From Pumilibacter muris (lineage in GTDB: Bacteria > Bacillota > Clostridia > Christensenellales > Pumilibacteraceae), in the NCBI RefSeq assembly GCF_943193045.1, contig NZ_CALPCN010000002.1, positions 343,530 to 407,529 on the forward strand: DNA of 64,000 bases. Direction: 5' to 3'. Below are positions 44,696-52,334 of this stretch, piece after piece. Each line of letters begins with the position of its first letter. Position 1 is the stretch's first letter. Under the pieces are notes generated by a model that saw only the letters and a program-made list of their open reading frames with translations, had not been told where the DNA came from and ran no database searches. A program made the translations under genes and the position numbers.

Positions 44696-45280
44696 CTACC
44701 CGTTTATTCCGCTCTTGTTTTTTGCGGCTTCAAGTTGCTTCTCGATTTCGATTTCTTCGGCGTCGAGCTCGTTTGCAAGCTCGCGCTCTATCATCTGACC
44801 GATTTCGTCGTTGGTAGATATTCCCTCGAAATCCATATTACCCATGCTTTCGCTCATAGCCGTCATGAAGTCGTCCATCATCATGGTTTGCTCGTTCATT
44901 TTGTTCATATTGTTATTGAACTCTTTGGCGGCTTTCTGCATTTCTTTAAAGTTGGGCACTTCGCCCATAACCGCGCAAAGCGATTTCATACTCGAAAAGA
45001 ACTCGCCGAGCATGCCTTGCACGTCGCGCGTGTCCATAACTATGCCCATAGTAAGCGACATTTGCTCGGCTTGCTTTTGCTGCTGCATAATCATGCGGAG
45101 CGCGTTCACAGCCATATTGTAGCTCATTTTGTCGCCGCGAGCCTTAGCCGTTTTCGCCTTTGAGAGCAAATCCCTGCGCTTGCCTTCCGCTCTGCGCACG
45201 AACGCTTCAAGATTTTCAACCGTTTTTTCAACCTGCTCGCGGGGGTCCACGTCGGGCTGCTTCTTCTTTTTTCCGAACAT
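44696..45280 (-). CDS. Snf7/CHMP-like (ESCRT-III-like) helical protein 1
   Basis: 194 residues, almost all helix and coil. A basic start (MFGKKKKQ) leads to a long helical hairpin with KRRDLLSKAKTAKARGDKMSYNMAVNALRMIMQQQKQAEQ, followed by the segment VQGMLGEFFSSMKSL and an acidic C-terminal half rich in Met and Asn (MNKMNEQTMMMDDFMTAM) ending in LDAEEIEIEKQLEAA. The charge switch (basic first half, acidic tail) and the hairpin length resemble Snf7/CHMP. The Met-rich stretch is peculiar to this copy. PspA-like proteins are the alternative; the MIT-AAA neighbour favours ESCRT-III type. It is followed by a hairpin. Confidence 0.68.
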   Translation of the reverse strand: MFGKKKKQPDVDPREQVEKTVENLEAFVRRAEGKRRDLLSKAKTAKARGDKMSYNMAVNALRMIMQQQKQAEQMSLTMGIVMDTRDVQGMLGEFFSSMKSLCAVMGEVPNFKEMQKAAKEFNNNMNKMNEQTMMMDDFMTAMSESMGNMDFEGISTNDEIGQMIERELANELDAEEIEIEKQLEAAKNKSGING

Positions 45281-45297
45281 TTTTATCTTTTCTCCCC

Positions 45298-46335
45298 TCA
45301 GTCAAGCGCAATATCGTCTAACGAAGGAATGTCCGACTCCGCGCCTAACGCGGCTCCGCCGGCAATATCGTCGAGACTCGCCGCCTGTTCGCTCATTATA
45401 ACGTCGTCTAATGTCGCGCCGCGCCCCGCCGTTTCGCTGTTGCGGTTAAGCACGCTATCCATAGCGCTCGTTGCCGCGCCGTAAGCGTCTTCCGCTCTTT
45501 CGGTGCGTTGTTGCATCTTTTTGAGCCCTTTCGCAACGTTTGCGCTGAGGTCGGCAAGTTGCTCTATGTCAACGTTGTCGATAGCTCCGATTTCCGCTTG
45601 GTCTTTAAGCTGTTTTAAAAGAGTGTCTACTTTATTAACGTTGCTTTGCGCATTCTTAACGTTTATAAGCGACACATCGAGCGACTTCTTTTTGTTGAGA
45701 AGCGTTTGATATTCTTTATTCATGCGGTCGCGGGCAACTTGGTCGGTAGCCTGCTTATATTTAGCCGCAAGCTTTTTGATTTCCGCGTTAAGAGTGTCAA
45801 GCTCGCTTTGCTTGCTCATTTCAAGAGTTTGCAGTTGATAGCTCTTAACAAGCTGTTCTAAAAGCTTGGAATTTTCCACATAGCGCGACGCTTCTTCCAT
45901 TGCCGACGCATAGCGGTCTTCATACGCGAGTTTAAGCTCTTTTTTGGAGCCCGCGCCTTTATTCGCTTTAAGATACGTTTTAAGTCCGCGCTTTTTGTCG
46001 GCGTCCATAGTGCAACCGCACATTTTTTTGCGAGTGGAAACTATTTGATTTATAATTTTAACCGTTGCGGCGTCCACGCCTTCGGCTTTGTTCTCGTCGA
46101 GGTTTCCGTTATATTCCAAAAGCACTTTTTTAAGAAGCCTTTCAACGTCGAGAACGGTTTGAACAACGGTGCCCGTAGGGCGTATTCCTTGAAGAGCGCT
46201 CGACATAGACGCGATTGCTTCGCGCGCTTCCGCATTATCGGCGCGGTCGTAGAGCTTATCCACAATTCTGGACATCTCGCTTAAATTTTGACGCGACTGT
46301 TCGCGCACAAATTCGGGTGAAAATGCTTTTGCCAT
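45298..46335 (-). CDS. Coiled-coil protein, putative partner of the Snf7-like polymer
   Basis: 345 residues, predicted to be mainly coiled coil (about 150-240 especially) with an acidic tail (PSLDDIALD). A CGC motif near 121-123 (KKMCGCTMDADKK) is notable. No membrane segment or known domain. C-terminal repeats of the type TLDDVIMS, SLDDIAGG, SLDDIALD look like short linear motifs that could dock on the MIT-like domain. It sits 2 bases after the SPFH-like gene and 17 bases before Snf7-like gene 1, so it is co-expressed with both. Role unknown; regulator or nucleator of the polymer is a guess. Confidence 0.7.
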   Translation of the reverse strand: MAKAFSPEFVREQSRQNLSEMSRIVDKLYDRADNAEAREAIASMSSALQGIRPTGTVVQTVLDVERLLKKVLLEYNGNLDENKAEGVDAATVKIINQIVSTRKKMCGCTMDADKKRGLKTYLKANKGAGSKKELKLAYEDRYASAMEEASRYVENSKLLEQLVKSYQLQTLEMSKQSELDTLNAEIKKLAAKYKQATDQVARDRMNKEYQTLLNKKKSLDVSLINVKNAQSNVNKVDTLLKQLKDQAEIGAIDNVDIEQLADLSANVAKGLKKMQQRTERAEDAYGAATSAMDSVLNRNSETAGRGATLDDVIMSEQAASLDDIAGGAALGAESDIPSLDDIALD

Positions 46336-46337
46336 AA

Positions 46338-47090
46338 TTATCTGTCCTCCCTGCCGCTCACCGCGTCGAGCACGCTCTTAAGCTGTTCCGCGCGTTCGTG
46401 AGCAATATCCGTATCGAGTTTAGCCACTTTGGATTCTTTGTGTTTCTCGATAATTTCTTCCGATTCGTCTGTAAATTTGAGACCTTCTATAACCACCTTT
46501 TCAAGATGCAAGCCCATGTGCTGCAAGTCGGGCATCTGGAAAGTGATAGCGCGGCTGAGGTCGTTGATTGCCGCAGTAACTTTTGTGTAGTCGCCTATTT
46601 TATTTAACTCTTTGGAGAGTATGGGCGCAACTTTCGCTATAATTTCTTTTTGAATGAACGATTCGATTTCTTCCGCTTCCACCATGTTGTCTTCGGTGTA
46701 TTCGCTCGGCATTTTCGACCAAAGCTTGCTCGCGTCGTGAATAACGACGTCGCAATGCCCGTAGGCGCTTATCGAAAGCGCTATGCCGCCGAGTTTGCGG
46801 TCTTCGTAAGTTACGGGAGTTTTTCCCACTCCCCACTTAACCGAAGCGGGTTTTTCTCGGTTAAACACTATAAAGCTGAAATTCGCTTTTTTATACTGTT
46901 TTGAAAGTCTGCCGCCTTGATTGAGAAGTTCGTTTTGCCCGTCGCGGAATTCGCCCACATTAACGCCGCCCGCAAAGCACAGCGCCACGCAACCGTCGTC
47001 AACGCGCACAACCGTGTCTTTTTCGAGCTTTTTGATTTCCTGTTTCCAAACCATTGCGCCGTTGCGCTTTTCGATTCTTAAATCCACCAT
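46338..47090 (-). CDS. SPFH/virion-core-like membrane-associated protein
   Basis: 250 residues. The pattern of an early hydrophobic strand region (VRVDDGCVALCFAGGVNVGEF), a mid beta-rich part (ISAYGHCDVVIHD) and a helical tail with EKVVIEGLKFTDESEEI and a charged coil fits the SPFH-like proteins of the YdjI (virion core) type rather than classical stomatins; no membrane anchor is seen at the N-terminus. Such proteins often sit on or next to membranes as ring scaffolds. Two bases separate it from the coiled-coil gene. Assignment is from overall pattern. Confidence 0.62.
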   Translation of the reverse strand: MVDLRIEKRNGAMVWKQEIKKLEKDTVVRVDDGCVALCFAGGVNVGEFRDGQNELLNQGGRLSKQYKKANFSFIVFNREKPASVKWGVGKTPVTYEDRKLGGIALSISAYGHCDVVIHDASKLWSKMPSEYTEDNMVEAEEIESFIQKEIIAKVAPILSKELNKIGDYTKVTAAINDLSRAITFQMPDLQHMGLHLEKVVIEGLKFTDESEEIIEKHKESKVAKLDTDIAHERAEQLKSVLDAVSGREDR

Positions 47091-47107
47091 TTTATATTTC
47101 TCCTTCC

Positions 47108-48286
47108 TTAAATTTTTCTTATTATATCCGTCACGGTGTCGCTAATCACGGCAAAGCTCATATCGCCGAGCTTTTCGCCGCCCGCGCTCACCGTGTAAGT
47201 CATTAGTCCCACAACGTTGCCCGCAGAGTCGAACAGCGGTCCGCCGCTGTTTCCGTGATTGATTGTCATATCAGTTCTAAGCACCATGCGCCCCATGTTG
47301 TCGCGCTCCGCCGCGCGAGACACAATGCCTTTCGAAACGTTGAGCCCCATATTGTTGGGGTTGCCTATCGTGAACACGTCTTCGCCCGCTTTAACGGTGA
47401 GAGCCGAACGCATCAAAAGCCGTTCGCCGTACACAAGCGGAGGTTTTTCGCCCGTGAAAGCAAGCACGGCAACGTCCTCATGCGGCACATACGCCACCGT
47501 CCGAACGGGGTATCTGTGCGGCGCGTCGCCCACCTGAATGCTTATGTTTTCATACGGATAGCCGTTTCCGCTAAGTATAACGTGCGAGTTGGTTACAACG
47601 TAGTCGCCCACCACAATGGCGCCGCTTCCCGCGCTGCCCGTGCAATTCGACCTGCTCGACGCGTGAACCTCCACAACGTTTGTGTACAGTTTATCCACAA
47701 GTTGAACGAAATCGCCGCTAAGCCCCGTGCCGCCGAGTTTTTCGGATTTAAGGCAACCGCCGTCTACCACAATCCCGTAACGAACTTTTAACGTGTTTAT
47801 ACACTTTTCGTCGCTTTTGTCGGCTCCGAGAAGATAATAGAATTTTGCCTGTTCGTCGTCTTGCTCGGTGCCTCGCCCCTCGCGCGCGCACTCCCCAAGA
47901 TTGAAAAGCGCTTTGTTTTCGCCGCGCGACGCCGCCGAATAAAAGAGGTCGTGCGCAAGCTTATAGTCCTGTTCCACTCCCACGCCAGAATAGTACGCAA
48001 TTCCTAATTTATAAGCGTCTTTGGGCGGAAAATTGTCTATGCCCGAACGCACCATATCGGTAAGCGGGTCGGTTTTTTTCGGCTTGGCTTTTTCGGATTT
48101 AACCGTTATTTCGCCGCTTGCAAGCGATATGCTTATAACGGGTTCCGTTTTCTTTTTCGAATCGCCGAACGCGTTTTCGTCCGCCTCGCCAACAATAAGG
48201 TCGCGCTCCGTCAGCTCCGCGTTGCAACCCGCGCAAACACCGGGTTTTGCGGGAGTCATGCAATACGGACACAATTTCGTCAACAT
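47108..48286 (-). CDS. Zinc-ribbon, Sel1-repeat, trypsin-like serine protease (HtrA-like, no PDZ)
   Basis: 392 residues. A zinc ribbon (Cys6, 9, 18, 21) leads through a linker to about two Sel1-type repeats (about 88-158, AYKLGIAYYSGVGVEQDY and ALFNLGECAREGRGTEQD) and a chymotrypsin-fold protease with catalytic His235 (TNSHVIL), Asp271 (HEDVAVL) and Ser347 (GNSGGPLF). No signal peptide, no PDZ. A cytoplasmic trypsin-like protease inside a multigene block is typical of regulated conflict or stress systems. AGGAGG precedes the ATG. It is 17 bases upstream of the SPFH-like gene. Its substrate is probably one of the neighbouring proteins. Confidence 0.87.
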   Translation of the reverse strand: MLTKLCPYCMTPAKPGVCAGCNAELTERDLIVGEADENAFGDSKKKTEPVISISLASGEITVKSEKAKPKKTDPLTDMVRSGIDNFPPKDAYKLGIAYYSGVGVEQDYKLAHDLFYSAASRGENKALFNLGECAREGRGTEQDDEQAKFYYLLGADKSDEKCINTLKVRYGIVVDGGCLKSEKLGGTGLSGDFVQLVDKLYTNVVEVHASSRSNCTGSAGSGAIVVGDYVVTNSHVILSGNGYPYENISIQVGDAPHRYPVRTVAYVPHEDVAVLAFTGEKPPLVYGERLLMRSALTVKAGEDVFTIGNPNNMGLNVSKGIVSRAAERDNMGRMVLRTDMTINHGNSGGPLFDSAGNVVGLMTYTVSAGGEKLGDMSFAVISDTVTDIIRKI

Positions 48287-48303
48287 TAAAAAATCCTCCT
48301 CTT

Positions 48304-48353
48304 TCGATTTTTTTAATAACTGCGGCTCAATGGCTTACGTCTAAAAAAATCGA
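48304..48353 (-). promoter_or_regulatory. Hairpin between Snf7-like gene 2 and the protease gene
   Basis: TCGATTTTTTT (48304-48314) and AAAAAAATCGA (48343-48353) are perfect 11-base arms around 28 bases. Like 44581-44613 it directly follows a stand-alone Snf7-like gene in the transcript and may set subunit ratios. Confidence 0.4.
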
Positions 48354-48374
48354 GCGCTAAGTTTTTCTTTATTT

Positions 48375-48953
48375 TCAGGTGTTGTTCGCCTTTCTCAAAA
48401 GTTTGTCGATTTCGGCGTCCATAGCCGAAACGTCGGCGTTGTCGGCGCCCACCTCGCGGTCAATAAGCGCGTCGAGCTCGCTTTCGAGCCCCGTTCCGCT
48501 CGCAACCGAACCGAACATCATTTCGGATTCGTCCATAAAGCCTTCGAGGTTGTCTTGCATCTGCTCGCTTTGAGCCATAGCCGAACGCATGTTCTTTTTG
48601 GCGCGCGTTATGTTTATTTTTCCGTTAAGGGTGGTAATCTGCTTGCCGAGCGTATCCATGCCCTGCACGAAATCGCGCGTAACCTCGCTCGCGTCTTTCG
48701 TTTGTTGGTTAAGTTCTATGTTCAACAAGAGCTGTTCGGCAACCTGTTGCTGGCGCACCGCCATAGCAAGCCCGCTCCGAGCAAGTTTGTATTGCGAGTC
48801 TATTCCCTGTTGTTTGGCGCGTTTCGCCTCTTCTATATACCGCTTTTTCGCTTCTTCGAGCTTGTTTATGTACGTTCTTATATGGTTTAACGCCTTGCGG
48901 ACAAGCGATTTTTCTTCCCAACGCTTTTCTTCGGCGCTCTTAAAAAGTCCCAT
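48375..48953 (-). CDS. Snf7/CHMP-like (ESCRT-III-like) helical protein 2
   Basis: 192 residues, all helix. Basic N-terminus (MGLFKSAEEKRWEEKS), long hairpin with KKRYIEEAKRAKQQGIDSQYKLARSGLAMAVRQQQVAEQLL, then VTRDFVQGMDTLGKQI, a connecting helix with RAKKNMRSAMAQSEQM and an acidic tail ending ESELDALIDREVG and DAEIDKLLRKANNT, which resemble MIT-interacting (MIM1-like) tails. This is the clearest Snf7 match of the three. The same ARSGLA block occurs in the FtsK fusion at 48976-50889, showing duplication within the block. It starts 22 bases after that gene. Confidence 0.75.
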   Translation of the reverse strand: MGLFKSAEEKRWEEKSLVRKALNHIRTYINKLEEAKKRYIEEAKRAKQQGIDSQYKLARSGLAMAVRQQQVAEQLLLNIELNQQTKDASEVTRDFVQGMDTLGKQITTLNGKINITRAKKNMRSAMAQSEQMQDNLEGFMDESEMMFGSVASGTGLESELDALIDREVGADNADVSAMDAEIDKLLRKANNT

Positions 48954-48975
48954 TTTTTTACTTCTCCCGTTATGA

Positions 48976-50889
48976 TTATATTTTCGTGGAATGAGTTATA
49001 ACCCAATCCGCGACGCGCCTAAGCTCTTCGGTTGAAACGAACGGTGCCTGCATTCTTTTAAGCCCGCCGCCGCTCGGCTCGTTATACAGCATGTCGCCGT
49101 TGCCGAGAAGCGATTCGGCGCCCGCTTGACCCGCGAGCGTTGTGCGGCTATCCTCTTTGCGCGCAACCTTAAACGCGATTTGCACGGGAAAATTGTTTTT
49201 AATCGTTCCCGAAATTACGTCGGTGCTCGGGCGCTGAGTGGCAAGCACTAAATGAATGCCGCTCGCGCGCGCCTTTTGGCTGAGCTTGCGTATAACCGCG
49301 TCGAACTCCTTAGAGAGCGGACTTGTGGATATATCGGCGTATTCGTCTACGAACACCGCAATAAACGGGAGCTTTTCGCTCGGCCCGCACTTGTCGTTGT
49401 ATTCGCCTATGTTGCGGCAACCCATTTGCACCAAAAGGTCGTACCGCCGCTCCATTTCGTCGCAAACAATATTAAACAGTTCGAGCGCGTCCTCGTCGTT
49501 ATCCACAACCTTATCGGTGAGCAAATACGGCGTTCCGTTATAAACCGCCATTTCAACGCGCTTAAAATCGATTATCGCAAGTTTTAAACGCGACGGAGTG
49601 TATTTATACATTAAAGAAGTTATAACCGAATGCAGAAAACAGCTTTTTCCGCTGCCCGTGCTTCCCGCTATCATCATGTGCGGAGCTTTCGCAAGGTCTT
49701 TAATAACGGGCGAACGGTCTATATTCACAGCCAAACAGTAATTAACGTCGCCGTGCGATTCAACGAACGAATCGGAACCCACCATTTCTTTTAAGCCGAT
49801 TACGTCGCGGCGCACGTTGGGCACCTCTATGCCGAACGCGTTTTTGCCGGGTATGGGCACCTCGAAACGCGCTTGCTTGCCGAGCCTCATGGCAATGTCG
49901 GAAACAAGCGGGTCGATTTTTTGCACCGACATCCCGACCGGCATAGCCATTTCGAGCCGAGAGAAAGCGGGACCCACAACGCGGTTAACAACTTTCGCGG
50001 GCACGCCGAGCTCGGCGAGAACCTTTTCCGCTTCGGCGGCGTCCTCTTCGAGTTCGCGCTCGTTCGCTTCGCGCACAGCCGCGTCAACAAGATAATCGTC
50101 TAAAAGTTCGAGCGGCGGAAATTCGAATTCGAATCTCTCGTTTAGCTTTAAATCGAGAGGCTTTTTTTCGGGCGGCAACGGTTTTTGTTGCGCGGGCGCC
50201 GCCTGACGCACCGGCGGAACGGCAGCCGCAGATTTGGGCGGAGCTACCGGCTCGGGAGTAAGTTTATATACTTTGGGGGCTTGGGCGGATACGCTCGCAA
50301 CTGCGGCGGGAGCCGCCTTAGCTTCCTCTTCTTTTTCTTCCAACTCTTTTTGCTTTTTGAGCTCTTCGAGTTGAGCGCCGATTTCTTCCTCTTCGTCTAC
50401 CGCCGCGCTAAGTCCCAAAAGCCCGTCTATTTCGGCGTCGGACACATTCGCCCCCGAAAGACCGGCAAAATTATCCTCCGACTCCATAAGCATATCGTCG
50501 AGCTGCTCTTGAACGCCTTCCATTCCCGCAATCGCTTTTCTCAAAACGTCGCGGGCGGATTTTATGTTGGTGCTCTTGTTTACCTTGCTCAGCTGACGGA
50601 AAATGGTTTCCATTCCCGTCAAAAATTCTTCGGTAACGGTGCCCGTGTCGCGCATCTGCGTAGTAATGTCTATGTTCAAAAGCATTTCGCGCGTGCGGTT
50701 GAGCTGAGTAAGCGTTGAAGCAAGCCCGCTGCGCGCCAAACTATACGAATGTTTATCGCCCTTTTGATATGCGGTTTTTGCGCGCTCAACGAACTTTTGC
50801 TTGTCGCTTTCAAGTTTTTCGAGGTTGTTCGAAAGCTTTGTGCGAGTGCGCTTTATTTGCATTTTCTTTTCGAATTCGTTTTTTCCCAT
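48976..50889 (-). CDS. Snf7-like domain fused to a soluble FtsK/SpoIIIE motor
   Basis: 637 residues. Residues 1-165 repeat the Snf7-like pattern (VERAKTAYQKGDKHSYSLARSGLASTLTQLNRTREMLLNIDITTQMRD; acidic DAEIDGLLGL). A charged, Pro/Ala-rich linker (165-250) follows, then FtsK alpha-domain (about 255-375) and beta-domain: Walker A GSTGSGKS 409-416, Walker B FIAVFVDEYAD around 509-519, and ATQRPS, SRTTLAGQAGAESLLGNGDML. No membrane segments and no gamma (winged-helix) domain. FtsK motors pump DNA; tying one to an ESCRT-III-like polymer subunit is not something I know from any described protein. First gene of the core operon. Confidence 0.85.
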   Translation of the reverse strand: MGKNEFEKKMQIKRTRTKLSNNLEKLESDKQKFVERAKTAYQKGDKHSYSLARSGLASTLTQLNRTREMLLNIDITTQMRDTGTVTEEFLTGMETIFRQLSKVNKSTNIKSARDVLRKAIAGMEGVQEQLDDMLMESEDNFAGLSGANVSDAEIDGLLGLSAAVDEEEEIGAQLEELKKQKELEEKEEEAKAAPAAVASVSAQAPKVYKLTPEPVAPPKSAAAVPPVRQAAPAQQKPLPPEKKPLDLKLNERFEFEFPPLELLDDYLVDAAVREANERELEEDAAEAEKVLAELGVPAKVVNRVVGPAFSRLEMAMPVGMSVQKIDPLVSDIAMRLGKQARFEVPIPGKNAFGIEVPNVRRDVIGLKEMVGSDSFVESHGDVNYCLAVNIDRSPVIKDLAKAPHMMIAGSTGSGKSCFLHSVITSLMYKYTPSRLKLAIIDFKRVEMAVYNGTPYLLTDKVVDNDEDALELFNIVCDEMERRYDLLVQMGCRNIGEYNDKCGPSEKLPFIAVFVDEYADISTSPLSKEFDAVIRKLSQKARASGIHLVLATQRPSTDVISGTIKNNFPVQIAFKVARKEDSRTTLAGQAGAESLLGNGDMLYNEPSGGGLKRMQAPFVSTEELRRVADWVITHSTKI

Positions 50890-50921
50890 TAGCCGTACCT
50901 TATTTTTCCTTCTGTGACGCC

Positions 50922-50927
50922 ATTATA
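50922..50927 (-). promoter_or_regulatory. Likely -10 element of the ESCRT-like core operon
   Basis: TATAAT on the minus strand about 33 bases before the Snf7-FtsK start, downstream of the YbjN terminator. No good -35 is seen at 17 bases (ATGCTG), which hints at activator dependence. AAGG precedes the start. Confidence 0.45.
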
Positions 50928-51002
50928 CTGCGCGCAGTTTACCGCAGCATAAAATTCACATAAAAATCAGATTAAAATTTTTCCGATTGAGCTCGCCGCC
51001 TA

Positions 51003-51045
51003 AAAAATTCCGCCGACTCTTTTTTGTGCGAAAGTCGGCGGAAAA
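51003..51045 (-). terminator. Terminator after the YbjN-like pair
   Basis: On the minus strand a stem CCGCCGACT/AGTCGGCGG (arms 51008-51018 and 51033-51043) is followed by a run of six T. It separates the YbjN-like transcript from the Snf7-FtsK operon, so the two YbjN genes are a unit of their own. Confidence 0.82.
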
Positions 51046-51058
51046 CAATGTGCGGCTG

Positions 51059-51532
51059 TTATTTTTTGAGCGACGCCGTAAAATCTTTAACAGTAAGCAA
51101 GCCCTTGTTGATTGCATACAGCTTGTCGTTATATTCTTCGATAATCGAATACGCGGGTCCCACAAGGCTCTTGCCGTAGTCGGTGGTAAAACCTTCGAGC
51201 CCCGTTATATATTCGCTGTTTTCATAAGTGCACAAGCCTTTGTCGAAATACAGGCAGAATTTGCCGTAAGCTATTCGGCTGTTTATAGCCGCAAGCGCGG
51301 TTGCAACGTCCACGCTCCTATCCTGCTTGATTTCGAACGGCATTTGGCTGTAAGTTTCTACTCTTTGTTTTTCGGCGCTCACCGAAAACATGAGCGTTAC
51401 GGGAAAATCGTCGCCCGTTATTGTTACAAACGCAACAAGCTTGTCGGGTTCGCAATCGTATTTAAGCTTCGCTTCGTCCATAAAGCCCGTAATAGCCCCG
51501 TATGCGGCTTTGGCTCTTTCCTGATTGTTCAT
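51059..51532 (-). CDS. YbjN-like protein 2
   Basis: 157 residues, soluble, alpha-beta, with the pattern of YbjN / type III secretion chaperone-like proteins (VAFVTITGDDFPVTLMFSV, INSRIAYGKFCLYFDKGLCTYENSEYITGLEG, IEEYNDKLYAINKGLLTVKDF). It is clearly homologous to the neighbour at 51551-52018. YbjN domains act as chaperone-like or regulatory partners. It lies 18 bases after that gene and is followed by a terminator. Function in this context unknown. Confidence 0.75.
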   Translation of the reverse strand: MNNQERAKAAYGAITGFMDEAKLKYDCEPDKLVAFVTITGDDFPVTLMFSVSAEKQRVETYSQMPFEIKQDRSVDVATALAAINSRIAYGKFCLYFDKGLCTYENSEYITGLEGFTTDYGKSLVGPAYSIIEEYNDKLYAINKGLLTVKDFTASLKK

Positions 51533-51550
51533 TGTGTCTCCCTCCTATTA

Positions 51551-52018
51551 TTAAAGCTGTTTCGAGAAATCTCTCACAGTCATAAGCCCTTTGTTTATGG
51601 CAAAAAGCTTGTCGTTGTATTTCTCGATTGCCGAGAAAGCGGATATTATAACGCGCTCGGCGTATTCGGCGTTAAAACCTTCGAGCCCCGTGTAAATTTC
51701 GTTCGATTCGAAACTGCAATAAAGGTTTTCGGTGTCTACGCAAAAAGCGCCTATGGCAAGCACTTGATTTATAAAGGTGGTTGCCATTATAAGGTCGGTA
51801 AGCTTTTCTTTTTGAGCCTCGAACGGAATTTTGCTGAACACAAAAGTGCGCTCGTGCTCTTCCTCAACCTTAAAAAGCGTGGTCATGGGGAAATCTTCGC
51901 CGGTGATTTGCAAAATTATGCTGCGTTCGCTTTCGTCGCGTTGGTACTTAAAATTTTTGCCGTCGAGAAAATCGCAGTAGCATTTGAATACGGCGTCAGC
52001 CCTTTCTCTCTTTGTCAT
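51551..52018 (-). CDS. YbjN-like protein 1
   Basis: 155 residues from the ATG at 52016-52018 (AAGGAG upstream; the frame to 52072 lacks a ribosome site). Same fold pattern as the following gene: FPMTTLFKV, FINQVLAIGAFCVDTENLYCSFESNEIYTGLEGFN, IEKYNDKLFAINKGLMTV. The pair arose by tandem duplication. It has a strong promoter and a structured leader. The genes sit immediately upstream of the ESCRT-like core on the same strand; a chaperone role for one of its proteins is a guess. Confidence 0.75.
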   Translation of the reverse strand: MTKRERADAVFKCYCDFLDGKNFKYQRDESERSIILQITGEDFPMTTLFKVEEEHERTFVFSKIPFEAQKEKLTDLIMATTFINQVLAIGAFCVDTENLYCSFESNEIYTGLEGFNAEYAERVIISAFSAIEKYNDKLFAINKGLMTVRDFSKQL

Positions 52019-52044
52019 TTCCTTTTCTCCTTTTATTTCGCGCT

Positions 52045-52164
52045 CCCACCGCGCAAAAATCGCGTGGGGCAAGAATTTACATTGCGTTTTATATTGCCGA
52101 AATTTTATATTTACCTATAATTTCACATGTATATAATTATACACGAAACGCCACTGTTCGTCAA
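52045..52164 (-). promoter_or_regulatory. Promoter and leader hairpin of the YbjN-like pair
   Basis: TTGACG (52159-52164), 17 bases, TATAAT (52136-52141) on the minus strand. The leader is about 110 bases and contains a hairpin CCCACGCG/CGCGGTGGG (plus-strand arms 52045-52053 and 52061-52069, one bulge). Together with the terminator at 52281-52314 this accounts for the gap 52019-52334. Confidence 0.72.
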
Positions 52165-52280
52165 CGAATTTTCATTGAATTTTCACATAAATACCTTTGT
52201 ATGTTTTTGGCTGCGGCGGCTTTATTTTCAACCGTTACGGGGAGTTGCAAACACCCGCTCTAAAATCGCCTTATATAGCT

Positions 52281-52314
52281 AAAACGGAGAAAAACCGCAA
52301 CTCTTCTCCGTTTT
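52281..52314. terminator. Terminator of the two-component operon
   Basis: AAAACGGAGAA (52281-52291) and TTCTCCGTTTT (52304-52314) are perfect 11-base arms with A/T flanks, usable in both directions. It lies just after the histidine kinase stop. Confidence 0.75.
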
Positions 52315-52334
52315 ATTCTTACGGTTGTCGCGGT

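Noticed and set aside
44696..48953. Snf7-like proteins as plain PspA/Vipp1 homologues
   Set aside because: Considered because both are ESCRT-III superfamily, but the short acidic MIM-like tails and the MIT-AAA neighbour fit Snf7/CHMP better. Not excluded without profile searches.
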